In this document: in pieces, positions 9,265-18,771 of the stretch
How the letters are laid out: the number at the start of each line of letters is the position of its first letter
Position numbering within the stretch: position 1 is the first letter of the stretch
DNA from: an uncultured archaeon
GTDB lineage: Archaea; Iainarchaeota; Iainarchaeia; Iainarchaeales; JAAZKV01
Reading direction: 5' to 3'
NCBI GenBank assembly: GCA_902385225.1
Contig: CABMEU010000016.1
Coordinates: 1-55,574, forward strand
DNA: 55,574 nt
The notes under the pieces: model-generated
What the model was told of the DNA's origin: nothing
The model's input: only the letters and a program-made list of their open reading frames with translations
Databases searched by the model: none
Made by a program: the position numbers and the translations under genes

Positions 9265-9334
9265 TATCAAAGGACAAGGAAAAGGAATTTTTGTCCTTTG
9301 ATAGCTATCAAAAGACATCAAATGTCTTTTGATA
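9265..9334 (+). promoter_or_regulatory. Tandem hairpins with near-identical 13-bp stems
   Basis: TATCAAAGGACAA..TTGTCCTTTGATA (9265-9277/9291-9303) and TATCAAAAGACAT-CAA-ATGTCTTTTGATA (9306-9318/9322-9334). Confidence 0.75.
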
Positions 9335-9356
9335 TTAGTTCAAAAAGGTTTTTTCT

Positions 9357-9833
9357 ATGTTTAAGAGAATGTTGCGCAGCTTTGCAGGTAAAGTACTTGC
9401 TGATGATACTTCTCAGCCGCTTTCGCAGATAGATTTCTTAAGGGATTTTCTTTCAAGGCACAAATATGTGTTCACTACCGACTTTGAGGAAAATTTAATG
9501 GTGCTAAAGAGAAAGCATTTAGTTGATTCTTTTTTGGTTACAAATCTTGACGGGAGTATTGTTGTTTCAACAGAGGGAGACGGGCACACTGAAGGAATAA
9601 TGGGCACCGCGATGCTCTCGTATATTAAAAGCGAGATGCCTGACTCGGAATCAGTTTTAATTAAGAGGCAGGGTCACTGGTTCATGCTTTTCCCATTAAA
9701 CAAAAAGGTTTTCATAGTGAAAGCCGGCAGCGAATTATCAAATATTGAACTTAAAGCGCTTGCATTTGAGCTTGACGGGTTAATGCAGGTAAATAAACAG
9801 TCAGAAAAAAAAAGAGTTAATCAGGTGGCATAG
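9357..9833 (+). CDS. Roadblock/LC7-like domain protein (tentative)
   Basis: VDSFLVTNLDGSIVVSTEGDGHTEGIMGTAM pattern. Confidence 0.55.
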   Translation: MFKRMLRSFAGKVLADDTSQPLSQIDFLRDFLSRHKYVFTTDFEENLMVLKRKHLVDSFLVTNLDGSIVVSTEGDGHTEGIMGTAMLSYIKSEMPDSESVLIKRQGHWFMLFPLNKKVFIVKAGSELSNIELKALAFELDGLMQVNKQSEKKRVNQVA

Positions 9834-9862
9834 AATTAGTTAAGGTAAATGGGCGTGAAATG

Positions 9863-10648
9863 ATGGCTAGGGTTATTGCAGTGGCTTCCGGAAAAGGCGG
9901 AACGGGAAAAACAACTATTACGGCTAACTTAGGAATCGCGCTTGCAAGATTAAAGCAAAAAGTTCTCTTAATTGACGCGGATGTTGCGATGGCGAATCTT
10001 TCGCTAATACTTGGGATGCAGTCCTCTCCAATTACTCTTCACGATGTGCTCCTTGGGGAAGCGCAGGTTCATGATGCGATTTATGACGGACCTGAAGGGG
10101 TAAGATTTATTCCGTCAGGACTTAGTCTTGATAATTATAAGCGCGTTGACAGCGAAAGACTTGCGGGAGTTGTGTCGCAGTTAAATGACGAGTATGATTT
10201 TATTTTGCTTGATGTTGCCGCAGGAATTGAAAAAAATGTTCTAAGCGCTCTTAGCGCTTCGCAGGAAACATTAATGGTTACAATGCCGACTTCTCCAGCG
10301 ATTGCTGATGCACTAAAAACAAAAATTGTTGCGCAGAGGCTTGGCTCAAAGGTTATTGGGGTAGTAATTAATTTTGTTATGAGCGAGAAGGGAGAGATAA
10401 GTAAAAATGATATTGCTAATATGCTTGAGCTTCCGGTTTATGGGAATGTTCCGTATGACCCTGAGGTTAGAAAAAGTTTTATGCAGGAAAAAGTTGCTCC
10501 TGTTATAGTTCGAAAGCCGGACTGTCCCGCCTCCGAAGAAATTACACGTATTGCATCAAGAATTACTGGATTAAAGTCCGAGCCAGTTAAGGCAAAGAAG
10601 TCGGGTTTTTTTGAGCAATTACTTTCTTTATTCAAAAAGAAAAAATGA
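9863..10648 (+). CDS. minD: MinD/ParA-family P-loop ATPase
   Basis: MARVIAVASGKGGTGKTTITANLGIALA deviant Walker A; amphipathic C-term FFEQLLSLFKKKK. Confidence 0.92.
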   Translation: MARVIAVASGKGGTGKTTITANLGIALARLKQKVLLIDADVAMANLSLILGMQSSPITLHDVLLGEAQVHDAIYDGPEGVRFIPSGLSLDNYKRVDSERLAGVVSQLNDEYDFILLDVAAGIEKNVLSALSASQETLMVTMPTSPAIADALKTKIVAQRLGSKVIGVVINFVMSEKGEISKNDIANMLELPVYGNVPYDPEVRKSFMQEKVAPVIVRKPDCPASEEITRIASRITGLKSEPVKAKKSGFFEQLLSLFKKKK

Positions 10649-10657
10649 GGTGTTTTT

Positions 10658-10876
10658 ATGAATAATAGACCATTCGACCTATTGAATGATGCAATAGACA
10701 AAGAAGTATTAGTTGTGCTAAAAGGCAACAACCAAGTTAGGGGAACATTAAAGGCATTTGATGTGCACATGAATTTGCACCTTGAAAACGCTTCGCAGCT
10801 CGTTGACGGCGAAATGAAAACAAAGTACGGAAAAGTAATGGTTCGCGGTGACAGCGTAGTAATGATTTCTCCGTAA
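10658..10876 (+). CDS. Sm-like (LSm) protein
   Basis: RPFDLLNDAIDKEVLVVLKGNNQVRGTLKAFDVHMNLHLENA... Sm1 and Sm2 motifs. Confidence 0.93.
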   Translation: MNNRPFDLLNDAIDKEVLVVLKGNNQVRGTLKAFDVHMNLHLENASQLVDGEMKTKYGKVMVRGDSVVMISP

Positions 10877-10900
10877 ATCTAATTTTATTTAACAAATCAC

Positions 10901-10936
10901 GGACTTCAATTTGAAGTCCTTTTTCTTTTTTTTTAA
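10901..10936 (+). terminator. Intrinsic-type terminator after LSm
   Basis: GGACTTCAA-T-TTGAAGTCC followed by TTTTTCTTTTTTTTT. Confidence 0.75.
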
Positions 10937-11064
10937 TTGTCTTTAATCTGCCCCGCTTAGCTTTATTCTGCAGTTATGCTTAATTTGCCCTAAAAAAGGT
11001 GTTCTATCACAGCAACCTTTTTATTTAGGAAAACCCTTTTTATTCTCGCTTAGCTTGTGGTTTA

Positions 11065-12591
11065 ATGGATAATAAGGAAACGGTTATTGACTCTATTCAA
11101 AAGCTTCTCGCGCTTGGAGTTTCGGACAGCGAAATCGCCGAGAATTTATTTGATGTCGGCATAGAGAAGCCGGACGCTTTTGCGCTAATCCGGCAGGCGA
11201 AGGATTTGAGGGATAAACCAAAACAGGAGTCCTCGCAAGTTGCACCCCAAAATAGTTCTTTTTTACAAAAACCAGAAGGGCCGCAAAAAGTTGTTGCCGC
11301 GCAGGAACTTCCAATGGATGAGGAAATAGCAAATCAAATACCTCTGCCAAAGAAAAGCCCCGACGAATCAAGAAGCTCGCCTCAAAAAGCGCTTGATGAG
11401 CTTGAGGAGAGCATGGCTGAGGATGTCTCGGCTGAAGGCGAGGAGGAGAATGCGGAAGAGCTTGAGGAAAAGATTGATGAAAATATGAGGGGTGCTTCTT
11501 TAGGGCAGGCGTCCGCTCAGCCAAAGCAAGCGCAAAAACAAAATCCTTTGTCCAGAACAGAATCAGAGCCTGCAACTATTAATATTCCCGACAAGAGTTT
11601 TTCAAGTCCTTTCCCAAGGAGCGAGGCGACAAAAACAAAATCATTTGCTTCTCAGAAAATAAAACCATTCGCGGGAGTACCAAAAGTTGATTTGGGGAAT
11701 GTTGAGAACGAGATGATGGTTGATGATTTGTGGAAAAAAGGCATCGTTGTTGCGGTTAATGCGAAACTATCTGATATGAAAAAATTAAAAGATGATATTG
11801 ATAATGAACTTGCGCAGAAAGTTGATGAATCAATCCGAAAAGAGCTATACCAATTCAAAACTTTGATGGATTCACAGAAGGATTTGATGATTTCAAGCAA
11901 TAAGCAGGCGCTTGAGGAGAAGCAGAAAGAAATTGTTTTTATTATTGATTCAAAAATTGCGGAATTGAAGCAGTACAATAAGCAAATCTCCGATAATCTT
12001 GCGACAATTGACACTGCAAAACAACAGCAACAGCTCGCGCTCTCGCAGATAAATTCAGCGCTTGAGGATGCGAAACGCACAAAGACACAGATGATTGTGG
12101 AGATGAATTCGGAAATGATTAAGACAAAATCACAGGCGCAGGCGTTCATTGATTCAGCGAGCACTCATTTGAATCAGATGGATGAAAGAATAAACAAAAC
12201 ACTTGAACTTGAGAAAAATATTGCTGACGGAATGCTTGCGCAGGCGGAGCAAAAAATTGAAACTCTTACAATTCAGAGGGCTGATGAACTTATTTCAAGC
12301 CTCCAGCTTGAGCTAAACAAACTCAAAACCGAAACGAGCAACATTTCTCCAGAAATGCTTGAGCAGAAGATTAGAACGCTTGATGAGTTTAAATCACAGT
12401 TCCTCTCAAGCATGCAGGCCAGCCTTGCGCAAATCAATTCTGCCATTGATGAACTCAACAAGAAAAACACGCTCGCGGAGAGAACGCTTGAGGAGAAAAC
12501 ACTCGCAATTGACGCAAAACTTGAGGAGCTCACAAAGTTCGAGAAGAAATTAACTGACAGGTTAAGCAAGTCGGTTGAGAAGAAGAAATGA
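11065..12591 (+). CDS. Coiled-coil protein, acidic linker N-terminal half
   Basis: 508-aa ORF; long heptad-like C-terminal half. Confidence 0.8.
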   Translation: MDNKETVIDSIQKLLALGVSDSEIAENLFDVGIEKPDAFALIRQAKDLRDKPKQESSQVAPQNSSFLQKPEGPQKVVAAQELPMDEEIANQIPLPKKSPDESRSSPQKALDELEESMAEDVSAEGEEENAEELEEKIDENMRGASLGQASAQPKQAQKQNPLSRTESEPATINIPDKSFSSPFPRSEATKTKSFASQKIKPFAGVPKVDLGNVENEMMVDDLWKKGIVVAVNAKLSDMKKLKDDIDNELAQKVDESIRKELYQFKTLMDSQKDLMISSNKQALEEKQKEIVFIIDSKIAELKQYNKQISDNLATIDTAKQQQQLALSQINSALEDAKRTKTQMIVEMNSEMIKTKSQAQAFIDSASTHLNQMDERINKTLELEKNIADGMLAQAEQKIETLTIQRADELISSLQLELNKLKTETSNISPEMLEQKIRTLDEFKSQFLSSMQASLAQINSAIDELNKKNTLAERTLEEKTLAIDAKLEELTKFEKKLTDRLSKSVEKKK

Positions 12592-13134
12592 TTATTTTAA
12601 GCGTTCTTCCTCAAGCTTCAAAAATATCTTTCTTAGCTCACTATTCTTAATTTGGCTTCTGGCAGTCGCCCAGAAGTCTTCAAAGTCTGTATTTGGATAA
12701 CCTTCTTTTTCATACTCAAGCGCCTGAACAACCACTTCAAGTTTATCTATCTCCCAGACAGCTCTTGCTTCTTCGGATTTTTTGTCCTCATATTCTTCCC
12801 AGAGTTCTAAATATTCTGAGTTTTTGAATATTTTTTGGGCAGCCTTTTTCTCCAATTTCTGCTTTTCTTCCTTTGTTGTGTTGAATAATGGTCCCTTGCC
12901 CTCAACAACCAAATCACCAGTTTCTGCTTCTACAAGGTCGTGGAGCAGGGCGAGTTTTATCATTTTGTTCTCATCAAGCCCTAATTTTTTCGCAAGAAGA
13001 AAAGCCATTAATGAAGTTCGGTAAGAGTGGTCAGCAACGCTCTCCGGGTTTTTTATTTTTATATATGTCCAGCCTGTGCGTTTTGTTTTTTTTAATTTTC
13101 CAGCCGCTTCAAAGATTCTCTCAAGATTGCTCAT
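12592..13134 (-). CDS. HD-domain phosphohydrolase (YfbR-like)
   Basis: PESVADHSYRTSLMAFLLAKKLG, ALLHDLVEAETGD. Confidence 0.9.
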   Translation of the reverse strand: MSNLERIFEAAGKLKKTKRTGWTYIKIKNPESVADHSYRTSLMAFLLAKKLGLDENKMIKLALLHDLVEAETGDLVVEGKGPLFNTTKEEKQKLEKKAAQKIFKNSEYLELWEEYEDKKSEEARAVWEIDKLEVVVQALEYEKEGYPNTDFEDFWATARSQIKNSELRKIFLKLEEERLK

Positions 13135-14210
13135 ATATGTTCGCCTTTTGTAGTCGCACAAGTAAGTTTTTTGTTATATTTACTGCTTACTATCGCGCTT
13201 TTGCCTTTTCCTTTCTGCTTCTTCGCCTCTTCCTTAATTTTCTCAATCATTTCGCACGCCTTGCAGAATCCTTTTTCTGTTGGCTCGCCGCATTGTCTGC
13301 ACTCGACAAGTTTTTGGGCGAGGAGCGGTTTTTCTTTTTCATGCGGGCGAATTAGCGGCTTAATGTTTTCGTAAAAGCGAAGGATGGAGAATTCCGTTCC
13401 GGGAAATCTGTTTTCAAAGTGATTAAGCATTTCTCGGTACTCGTTTCTTTTCGCGGTCCAGGAGTAGGGGCAGCACTCCTCGGAATAATGTTTTATTTCG
13501 CGAAAGGCGCAATATGCAATAATTTCTTTTTCAGGGGTTTCGTATAATGGTTTTATTCTTTTAACAAATCCCGAGTGCTCAATTACTCCTGCGCTCGCGC
13601 TCATTCTTTTCATTCTCTCAAAATCATTATTGAATACATTCATCACAAAGCTCTGCACCTCATCATCCATGTTGTGTCCGGTTGCGAGTTTATTTGCTCC
13701 GAGGGTTTTCGCGTATTTGTTCATAATATTTCTTCGCAGGGTTCCGCAGAACGCGCAGGTTCCTCCGAGCTTTGGATTATTCAAAATCAAGGGCATTAAT
13801 TTGTCATTTGTTATTCCAAACTCTTTTTTGAATTGAATTATTTTGTAATTAACTCCGAGTTTTTTGCAATTCTCAACCGCACACTTAATTGCCTTCTCGC
13901 GGTAGCCCTTTACTCCTTCATCAATTATGAGTGCTTCAATTTTGTTCAGGCGTGAATAGAATTTGCAAAGCAAATAAAGGAGAACAGTGGAATCCTTTCC
14001 TCCGCTCAGCGCCACAAGTATTTTTTCTTTTGCCCTAAATAAATTATATTTGCGAATTGTTTTTTTGAATCGATTCTCAAAGAACTGCACAAAATGTTTT
14101 TCGCAGAAGTAGTGCGGTCCGTAAGCTAAAGTAATCACCGATTTTTGCGGGCACTTATCGCACTTTCTTTGGGCGGTTTCATCCTTCGTAGTTATTTTTT
14201 TTGCCTTCAT
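13131..14210 (-). CDS. ncsA-like: tRNA 2-thiolation protein (Ncs6/TtcA family PP-loop ATPase)
   Basis: CDKC/CEKH zinc ribbon, ALSGGKDSTVLLYLL, GTCAFCGTLRRN, C-terminal CRQCG..CKAC. Confidence 0.88.
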   Translation of the reverse strand: MKAKKITTKDETAQRKCDKCPQKSVITLAYGPHYFCEKHFVQFFENRFKKTIRKYNLFRAKEKILVALSGGKDSTVLLYLLCKFYSRLNKIEALIIDEGVKGYREKAIKCAVENCKKLGVNYKIIQFKKEFGITNDKLMPLILNNPKLGGTCAFCGTLRRNIMNKYAKTLGANKLATGHNMDDEVQSFVMNVFNNDFERMKRMSASAGVIEHSGFVKRIKPLYETPEKEIIAYCAFREIKHYSEECCPYSWTAKRNEYREMLNHFENRFPGTEFSILRFYENIKPLIRPHEKEKPLLAQKLVECRQCGEPTEKGFCKACEMIEKIKEEAKKQKGKGKSAIVSSKYNKKLTCATTKGEHI

Positions 14211-14255
14211 AAAAACGTTTATATAAGGCAAAGCTTAAATTTACTTAGTGATTTG

Positions 14256-14522
14256 ATGCCAAGAGTTGTTGTAAAACCGGTTTTAAGAAAAAAGCCCTCA
14301 TGGGGTGCTAGTTTGTTTACTCAGGCGGCATCAGGGGTGTTTAGAGGACCTGCCGCTCGTGCACTTTTAGAAAGGGAAGCAGCTGGAAAGAACCACCGAT
14401 TTGCTACTTCGCAACGCAAAGCGCCAAATTCCCAGCATAGCGCTCAGGGAAGAATTAAACCTGGAAAAATGGTTCATGCGCAGGGTTTGCCGAAGTGGAC
14501 TCCGCATTCTAAAGATAAATAA
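14256..14522 (+). CDS. Small basic hypothetical protein
   Basis: MPRVVVKPVLRKKPSWG...; TATA-like tttatata about 35 nt upstream. Confidence 0.6.
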   Translation: MPRVVVKPVLRKKPSWGASLFTQAASGVFRGPAARALLEREAAGKNHRFATSQRKAPNSQHSAQGRIKPGKMVHAQGLPKWTPHSKDK

Positions 14523-14597
14523 CATATTTTTTCCCGCTTCGTCAGTAGCTTTATAAATGCTTTTTTTGAGTAATTTTGTCATACTGGTGAGTTATAG

Positions 14598-15194
14598 ATG
14601 GGAGCAAATAAGTACATTAGAGCAGCTTTTCAAAAAGAATGGAAAGGAACTGCTGACAGTAATTACGATTATGCGTCGATAATGCGACAGCGCGGGCTTG
14701 AGTACAGAAATTCTGGGGATGCTGTTGTTAAGATTGAGCACCCGACTAATTTGCCTTCAGCGAGAAGCGTTGGATATAAGGCTAAGCAGGGTATTTTTGT
14801 TGCGAGAGTTAGGGTAAGAAAAGGAACCGGAACTCATCACAGACCAAAGAACAAGAGAAGACCAAAGAGACAGGGACAGGCAAAACTCTCAAGAAAAATC
14901 AGCACTCAAGCTATGGCTGAGCAGAAAGCTTCTAAGAAATTTGAGAACGCTGAAGCACTCGGGTCATATAAGATTGCTGAAGACGGTAAGTGGCATTATT
15001 TTGAAGTAGTGTTGGCTGATAGAACTGCCTCAACTATTGTTAATGATAAGAACCTCAAGTGGCTCCAGTTCCACAAAGGAAGAGCGGAGAGAGGAAAGAC
15101 TTTCATTGGAAGAGTAAATAAGGAAAACAACAAGAAGAACATGCGAAAGCACAGAGCAAAAATAGCTCTTGACCATAAGTATACGCATAATTAA
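14598..15194 (+). CDS. rpl15e: 50S ribosomal protein L15e
   Basis: MGANKYIRAAFQKEW..., VRVRKGTGTHHRPKNKRRPKRQG. Confidence 0.93.
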   Translation: MGANKYIRAAFQKEWKGTADSNYDYASIMRQRGLEYRNSGDAVVKIEHPTNLPSARSVGYKAKQGIFVARVRVRKGTGTHHRPKNKRRPKRQGQAKLSRKISTQAMAEQKASKKFENAEALGSYKIAEDGKWHYFEVVLADRTASTIVNDKNLKWLQFHKGRAERGKTFIGRVNKENNKKNMRKHRAKIALDHKYTHN

Positions 15195-15263
15195 ATTTAG
15201 ATTTGGCTAACATGCAAGTGCAAAGCAGGCAGTTAAGTTATCCAAAATTATAAAGGTTATATT

Positions 15264-15833
15264 ATGGATGTTGTGTATACACAACCGCTCAAAGAGCTGT
15301 TGCAGGTAAGTACTTACTTTAAAGAAACTCTAATTGTACTCGTTGCAAGTGAAAAAGACGAGAAAGTCGCAAAAACTAATGATTTAATTCCGTGCTACTT
15401 GGTTACGGAGAATACTTCTCAATCTGATTTGCAAAAACTCTCTGGAAAGAAAAGAGCGGTTGTCGGCGGAAGCATTTTGGCTAATGAGTTCGCTGTGAAA
15501 ATCAAGGCGGATTATTTACTCCAGCCAAGCAACACAAAACAATTCTTTGATTTGGGCTTAGCGAAGAAGCTTTCTGATAACGGAACAACCGTTGTATTAA
15601 TGTTTGAAGAACTTTTGAAAGCGAATTCCTTTGAGAGGCACCAGTACTGGAAAAATTATATTGAGGTTGTAAGATACTGCAAGTTAAAGAAAACAAAATT
15701 TATTGTTGCGAGCGGAACAAAGGACCCGCTGCTTCTTCGCCCAAGAAAAACTAGAGAAGCGCTTGCAGTGCTCTTAGGACTCCCGCAGGAAATTGCGAGA
15801 GCATACATTGAAGAGGAAGTGAAAAGCAAATGA
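15264..15833 (+). CDS. rnp3: RNase P protein component Rpp30
   Basis: TKFIVASGTKDPLLLRPRKTREALAVLLGL; adjacent to Pop5 homologue. Confidence 0.85.
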   Translation: MDVVYTQPLKELLQVSTYFKETLIVLVASEKDEKVAKTNDLIPCYLVTENTSQSDLQKLSGKKRAVVGGSILANEFAVKIKADYLLQPSNTKQFFDLGLAKKLSDNGTTVVLMFEELLKANSFERHQYWKNYIEVVRYCKLKKTKFIVASGTKDPLLLRPRKTREALAVLLGLPQEIARAYIEEEVKSK

Positions 15834-16189
15834 GCACCATGAAAATTGCTAAACAAAAGAAAACAATCACTCCTCTCTCAAAGCGCGAGCGTAAGCGCTA
15901 CATTTTATTTGAAGTGCTTAATGCTGAGGTAACTGAGAAAGATTTTTACTTTGGCTTCTGGATTGATCTCCTTTCTTTCTTTGGCTCTAAAGGGCTAGCG
16001 GAAATTAATCCAAAAGTTGTTCTCTTCAAGGGAAATAAAGCGATAGTGAAATGCGCGAGAGGAAAAGAAAACGAATTAATCGCGGGAACAGCGTTCATTG
16101 AGAAGATTAGAAATAAGAAAATCATTCTCGTTCCTGTTCTAACTTCCGGAACGGTTAAAACGCTCAAGGAATACGCGAAGATTGAGTAA
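15830..16189 (+). CDS. rnp2: RNase P protein component Pop5/Rpp14
   Basis: KRERKRYILFEVL..., NKAIVKCARGKENELIAGTAFIEKI. Confidence 0.85.
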   Translation: MSTMKIAKQKKTITPLSKRERKRYILFEVLNAEVTEKDFYFGFWIDLLSFFGSKGLAEINPKVVLFKGNKAIVKCARGKENELIAGTAFIEKIRNKKIILVPVLTSGTVKTLKEYAKIE

Positions 16190-16202
16190 GCGCTGGATAG
16201 TT

Positions 16203-17006
16203 TTATTTTCCAGCTTCTTTTAATGCTGCTTCTCTCCATCGCTCCCGTCTTCTTGGTGCATTCTCCGCATAATATCCGCGCGGTTTTTCAGCAAAACTAT
16301 TATAGAGCCACTCCGCTAGTGGTCTGCTTGGGGTGTGTTTCATATATTGTTTTATAAAGAATTGGAATTCTTCTCTCCCCATGCAGTGGTAAATGTCAAC
16401 AAAAGTGTTTTGTATGTTGAGGCCTCCAAGCGTTGTGTCTTTTGCTTTTCTTTTTGAGAGTTCTCCCACGTCAAGAATTATTCTCTCGTATGTATCTCCT
16501 TTTTTATAAAAATGCCAAAAATCAACGACCCATGCCGCATAGTGGAGCTTGTGAATTTTTGCGAGGTCGCTTGAGAGTTCATCAATAAGTTTTTTGTCGG
16601 TTGAAAGTTTTAATTGTTTAAGGAAAGTGGGTTTTGGGAGTCCTCCTTCATACATCCAGGCTGAGTCGTGTGTTGGTATAAGTTTTCCGTATCTTCGCTC
16701 AAGGTTTGGAACAAAAACATGCAGCCGCGTCTTACTTGATTTTCTTAAATCCACTTTGGAGAATTCAACTACTGGCAGACCATTTTTTCTCAAATCAGCC
16801 CACGTTTTTTGTTGGCGTATGATGCTCAGTTCTGGGAGAATATAATGTGTGTCCCTTCTGGTGAATTTTACGGCAAGCAGCCTTCTGCGCCCAGTTTTCT
16901 CTCTGACTTGGGCTTTATGAGCCTCATAGAATCTTCCTTCTCCAAGTTTAGTGTCTATTTTCACCTCTGCATTGTGCAGAAGGAGAGGGTTTTTTCGTTT
17001 TGCCAT
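16203..17006 (-). CDS. Protein-kinase-like fold protein (tentative)
   Basis: KLGEGRFYEAHKAQV...RRLLAVKFTRRDT; later DLAKIHKLHYAAWVVDFWHFYKKGD. Confidence 0.5.
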   Translation of the reverse strand: MAKRKNPLLLHNAEVKIDTKLGEGRFYEAHKAQVREKTGRRRLLAVKFTRRDTHYILPELSIIRQQKTWADLRKNGLPVVEFSKVDLRKSSKTRLHVFVPNLERRYGKLIPTHDSAWMYEGGLPKPTFLKQLKLSTDKKLIDELSSDLAKIHKLHYAAWVVDFWHFYKKGDTYERIILDVGELSKRKAKDTTLGGLNIQNTFVDIYHCMGREEFQFFIKQYMKHTPSRPLAEWLYNSFAEKPRGYYAENAPRRRERWREAALKEAGK

Positions 17007-17250
17007 AAAATAAGTAAGGCAGCGTTATATAATAAGTTTAAGGCGGGTTCATTTGAGCTATTTTGCTCGTTCAAAAAACCTTTTTAAACATTTTTATTGG
17101 GTATTATGTTGTATTGGAAGAAGAAAGCAGCGCCAAAATTGGGGCGTTTTTTAGCGATTTCTTTTTAAGGTTTAAGTTAAGGAAGATAATAGTTTTTGGC
17201 GCAGGTGGCGCTGATTTAGAGTTTTAGAGTTAAAAGGTATTGGTGATTTT

Positions 17251-17970
17251 ATGTATCCTGTTCAGCAATCAAAGGTTCCCGCGTATGATAAGGCGGCTAC
17301 AATGTTTTCTCCTGATGGGAGACTCTACCAGGTAGAGTATGCTTCAAAAATAGTGGAGCAGGGAAGTACTGGTGTTGGAGTAGTTTATGCTGACGGAATC
17401 GTCTTGGCAGCTGATAAAAGTATTTCAAGCAAAATGATTATCCCTGAATCAATTGAGAAAATATTTAAGATTGACAATAATATCGGTGTTGTTTCTGCTG
17501 GTCTCGTTGGAGATGCAAGACGCTTAGTTGGCATCGCACGAAGACAGGCGCAGGACAATAAAATGGTTTTCTCTGAAAATATTCAGGTAGAAACTATGGC
17601 GAAGGAAATCGCTGAAACAAAGCAGGCATTTACTCAATACGGCGGACTAAGACCATTTGGTGTTGCATTTATTATCGGCGGATTTGACGAGAAGGGTCCA
17701 AAACTATTTGAGACTGAGCCAAGTGGAGCGCTTGCTGAATACAAGGCCGTTGCTGTCGGAAGAAATAAAGACAAAGCGATGGAAGTATTCGAAAAAGAAT
17801 TCAAGGAAGGTATTTCGCTTAGCGACGCAGTTGTAATGGCATACAAGTCAATTGAGAAGAGCATGCCTGAGAAAGAAAAAATCAGCGCCTCAAGAGTAGA
17901 GTTTGTGGTTATTGATAAAGAAGGATTTAGGCACTTAAGCGACAGAGAATTTAAGGCAGCATTCAAGTAA
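17251..17970 (+). CDS. psmA: Proteasome alpha subunit
   Basis: YDKAATMFSPDGRLYQVEYASKIVEQGSTGVG. Confidence 0.96.
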   Translation: MYPVQQSKVPAYDKAATMFSPDGRLYQVEYASKIVEQGSTGVGVVYADGIVLAADKSISSKMIIPESIEKIFKIDNNIGVVSAGLVGDARRLVGIARRQAQDNKMVFSENIQVETMAKEIAETKQAFTQYGGLRPFGVAFIIGGFDEKGPKLFETEPSGALAEYKAVAVGRNKDKAMEVFEKEFKEGISLSDAVVMAYKSIEKSMPEKEKISASRVEFVVIDKEGFRHLSDREFKAAFK

Positions 17971-18069
17971 TGATAAATATTACATTAATCAACTCACAGT
18001 CCTGGGAAGGTCAAAAGAAAAAACCGGGGCATTTAGTTTACAGTTAGAAAGGATAAAGAAGGAAATAAT

Positions 18070-18771
18070 ATGGTTAGAGTAGAGGATGCTGTTGTTGCTC
18101 GTCTTGAGAAATTTGGTCACAAATTTGAGATACTGGTTGACCCAATCCTTGCAATGGAAGTAAAGCACGGAAAGGATGTTCCGCTTGAGAACTTAATGGC
18201 AATTGAACGGGTTTTCAAAGACCCAAAAATCGGGGACGAGCAGAGCCCTGAGACATTAAAGAAAAGTTTTCAAACCACTGACCTCAAAGAAATTGTTAAT
18301 AAAATTATTAGAGACGGGGAAGTGCAATTAACTACTGACCAGAGAAGAGCGATGACAGAAAAGAAGCGCCTTGAAATAATTCAATTTATTTCACGTAACG
18401 CGATTAATCCGCAGACAAAGACTCCTCATCCTCCTCAGAGAATTGAGAATATTATGGAGCAGGAAAAAATTCATGTTGATCCATTCAAAAGCGCTGAAGA
18501 GCAAATACCTGATATTGTGAAAGTAATGCGAAGAATTGTTCCAATGTCAATGGAAAAAATTGATTTTGCTATTAAGGTTCCTGCGCAGTACGCGGGGAGA
18601 TGCTCAAGCATCATACACAAATATGAAATGAAAAAAGAAGAGTGGCTTAATGACGGTTCGCTTGCGGCAGAGTTCTTGCTTCCAGCAGGCTCAAAGCAGG
18701 ATTTGATGAATGAATTAAACGCGGTAACACACGGGGAAATAATTGTTAAGATAATTGGGACAGCGCAATGA
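18070..18771 (+). CDS. SBDS/Sdo1 ribosome maturation protein
   Basis: ARLEKFGHKFEILVDPILAMEVKHGKDVP..., LTTDQRRAMTEKKRLEIIQFISRNAINPQT. Confidence 0.94.
   Translation: MVRVEDAVVARLEKFGHKFEILVDPILAMEVKHGKDVPLENLMAIERVFKDPKIGDEQSPETLKKSFQTTDLKEIVNKIIRDGEVQLTTDQRRAMTEKKRLEIIQFISRNAINPQTKTPHPPQRIENIMEQEKIHVDPFKSAEEQIPDIVKVMRRIVPMSMEKIDFAIKVPAQYAGRCSSIIHKYEMKKEEWLNDGSLAAEFLLPAGSKQDLMNELNAVTHGEIIVKIIGTAQ

Noticed and set aside
11093-11575. Minus ORF of 160 aa inside the coiled-coil gene
   Set aside because: Antisense of 11065..12591, which has clear coding character and a start with upstream signals
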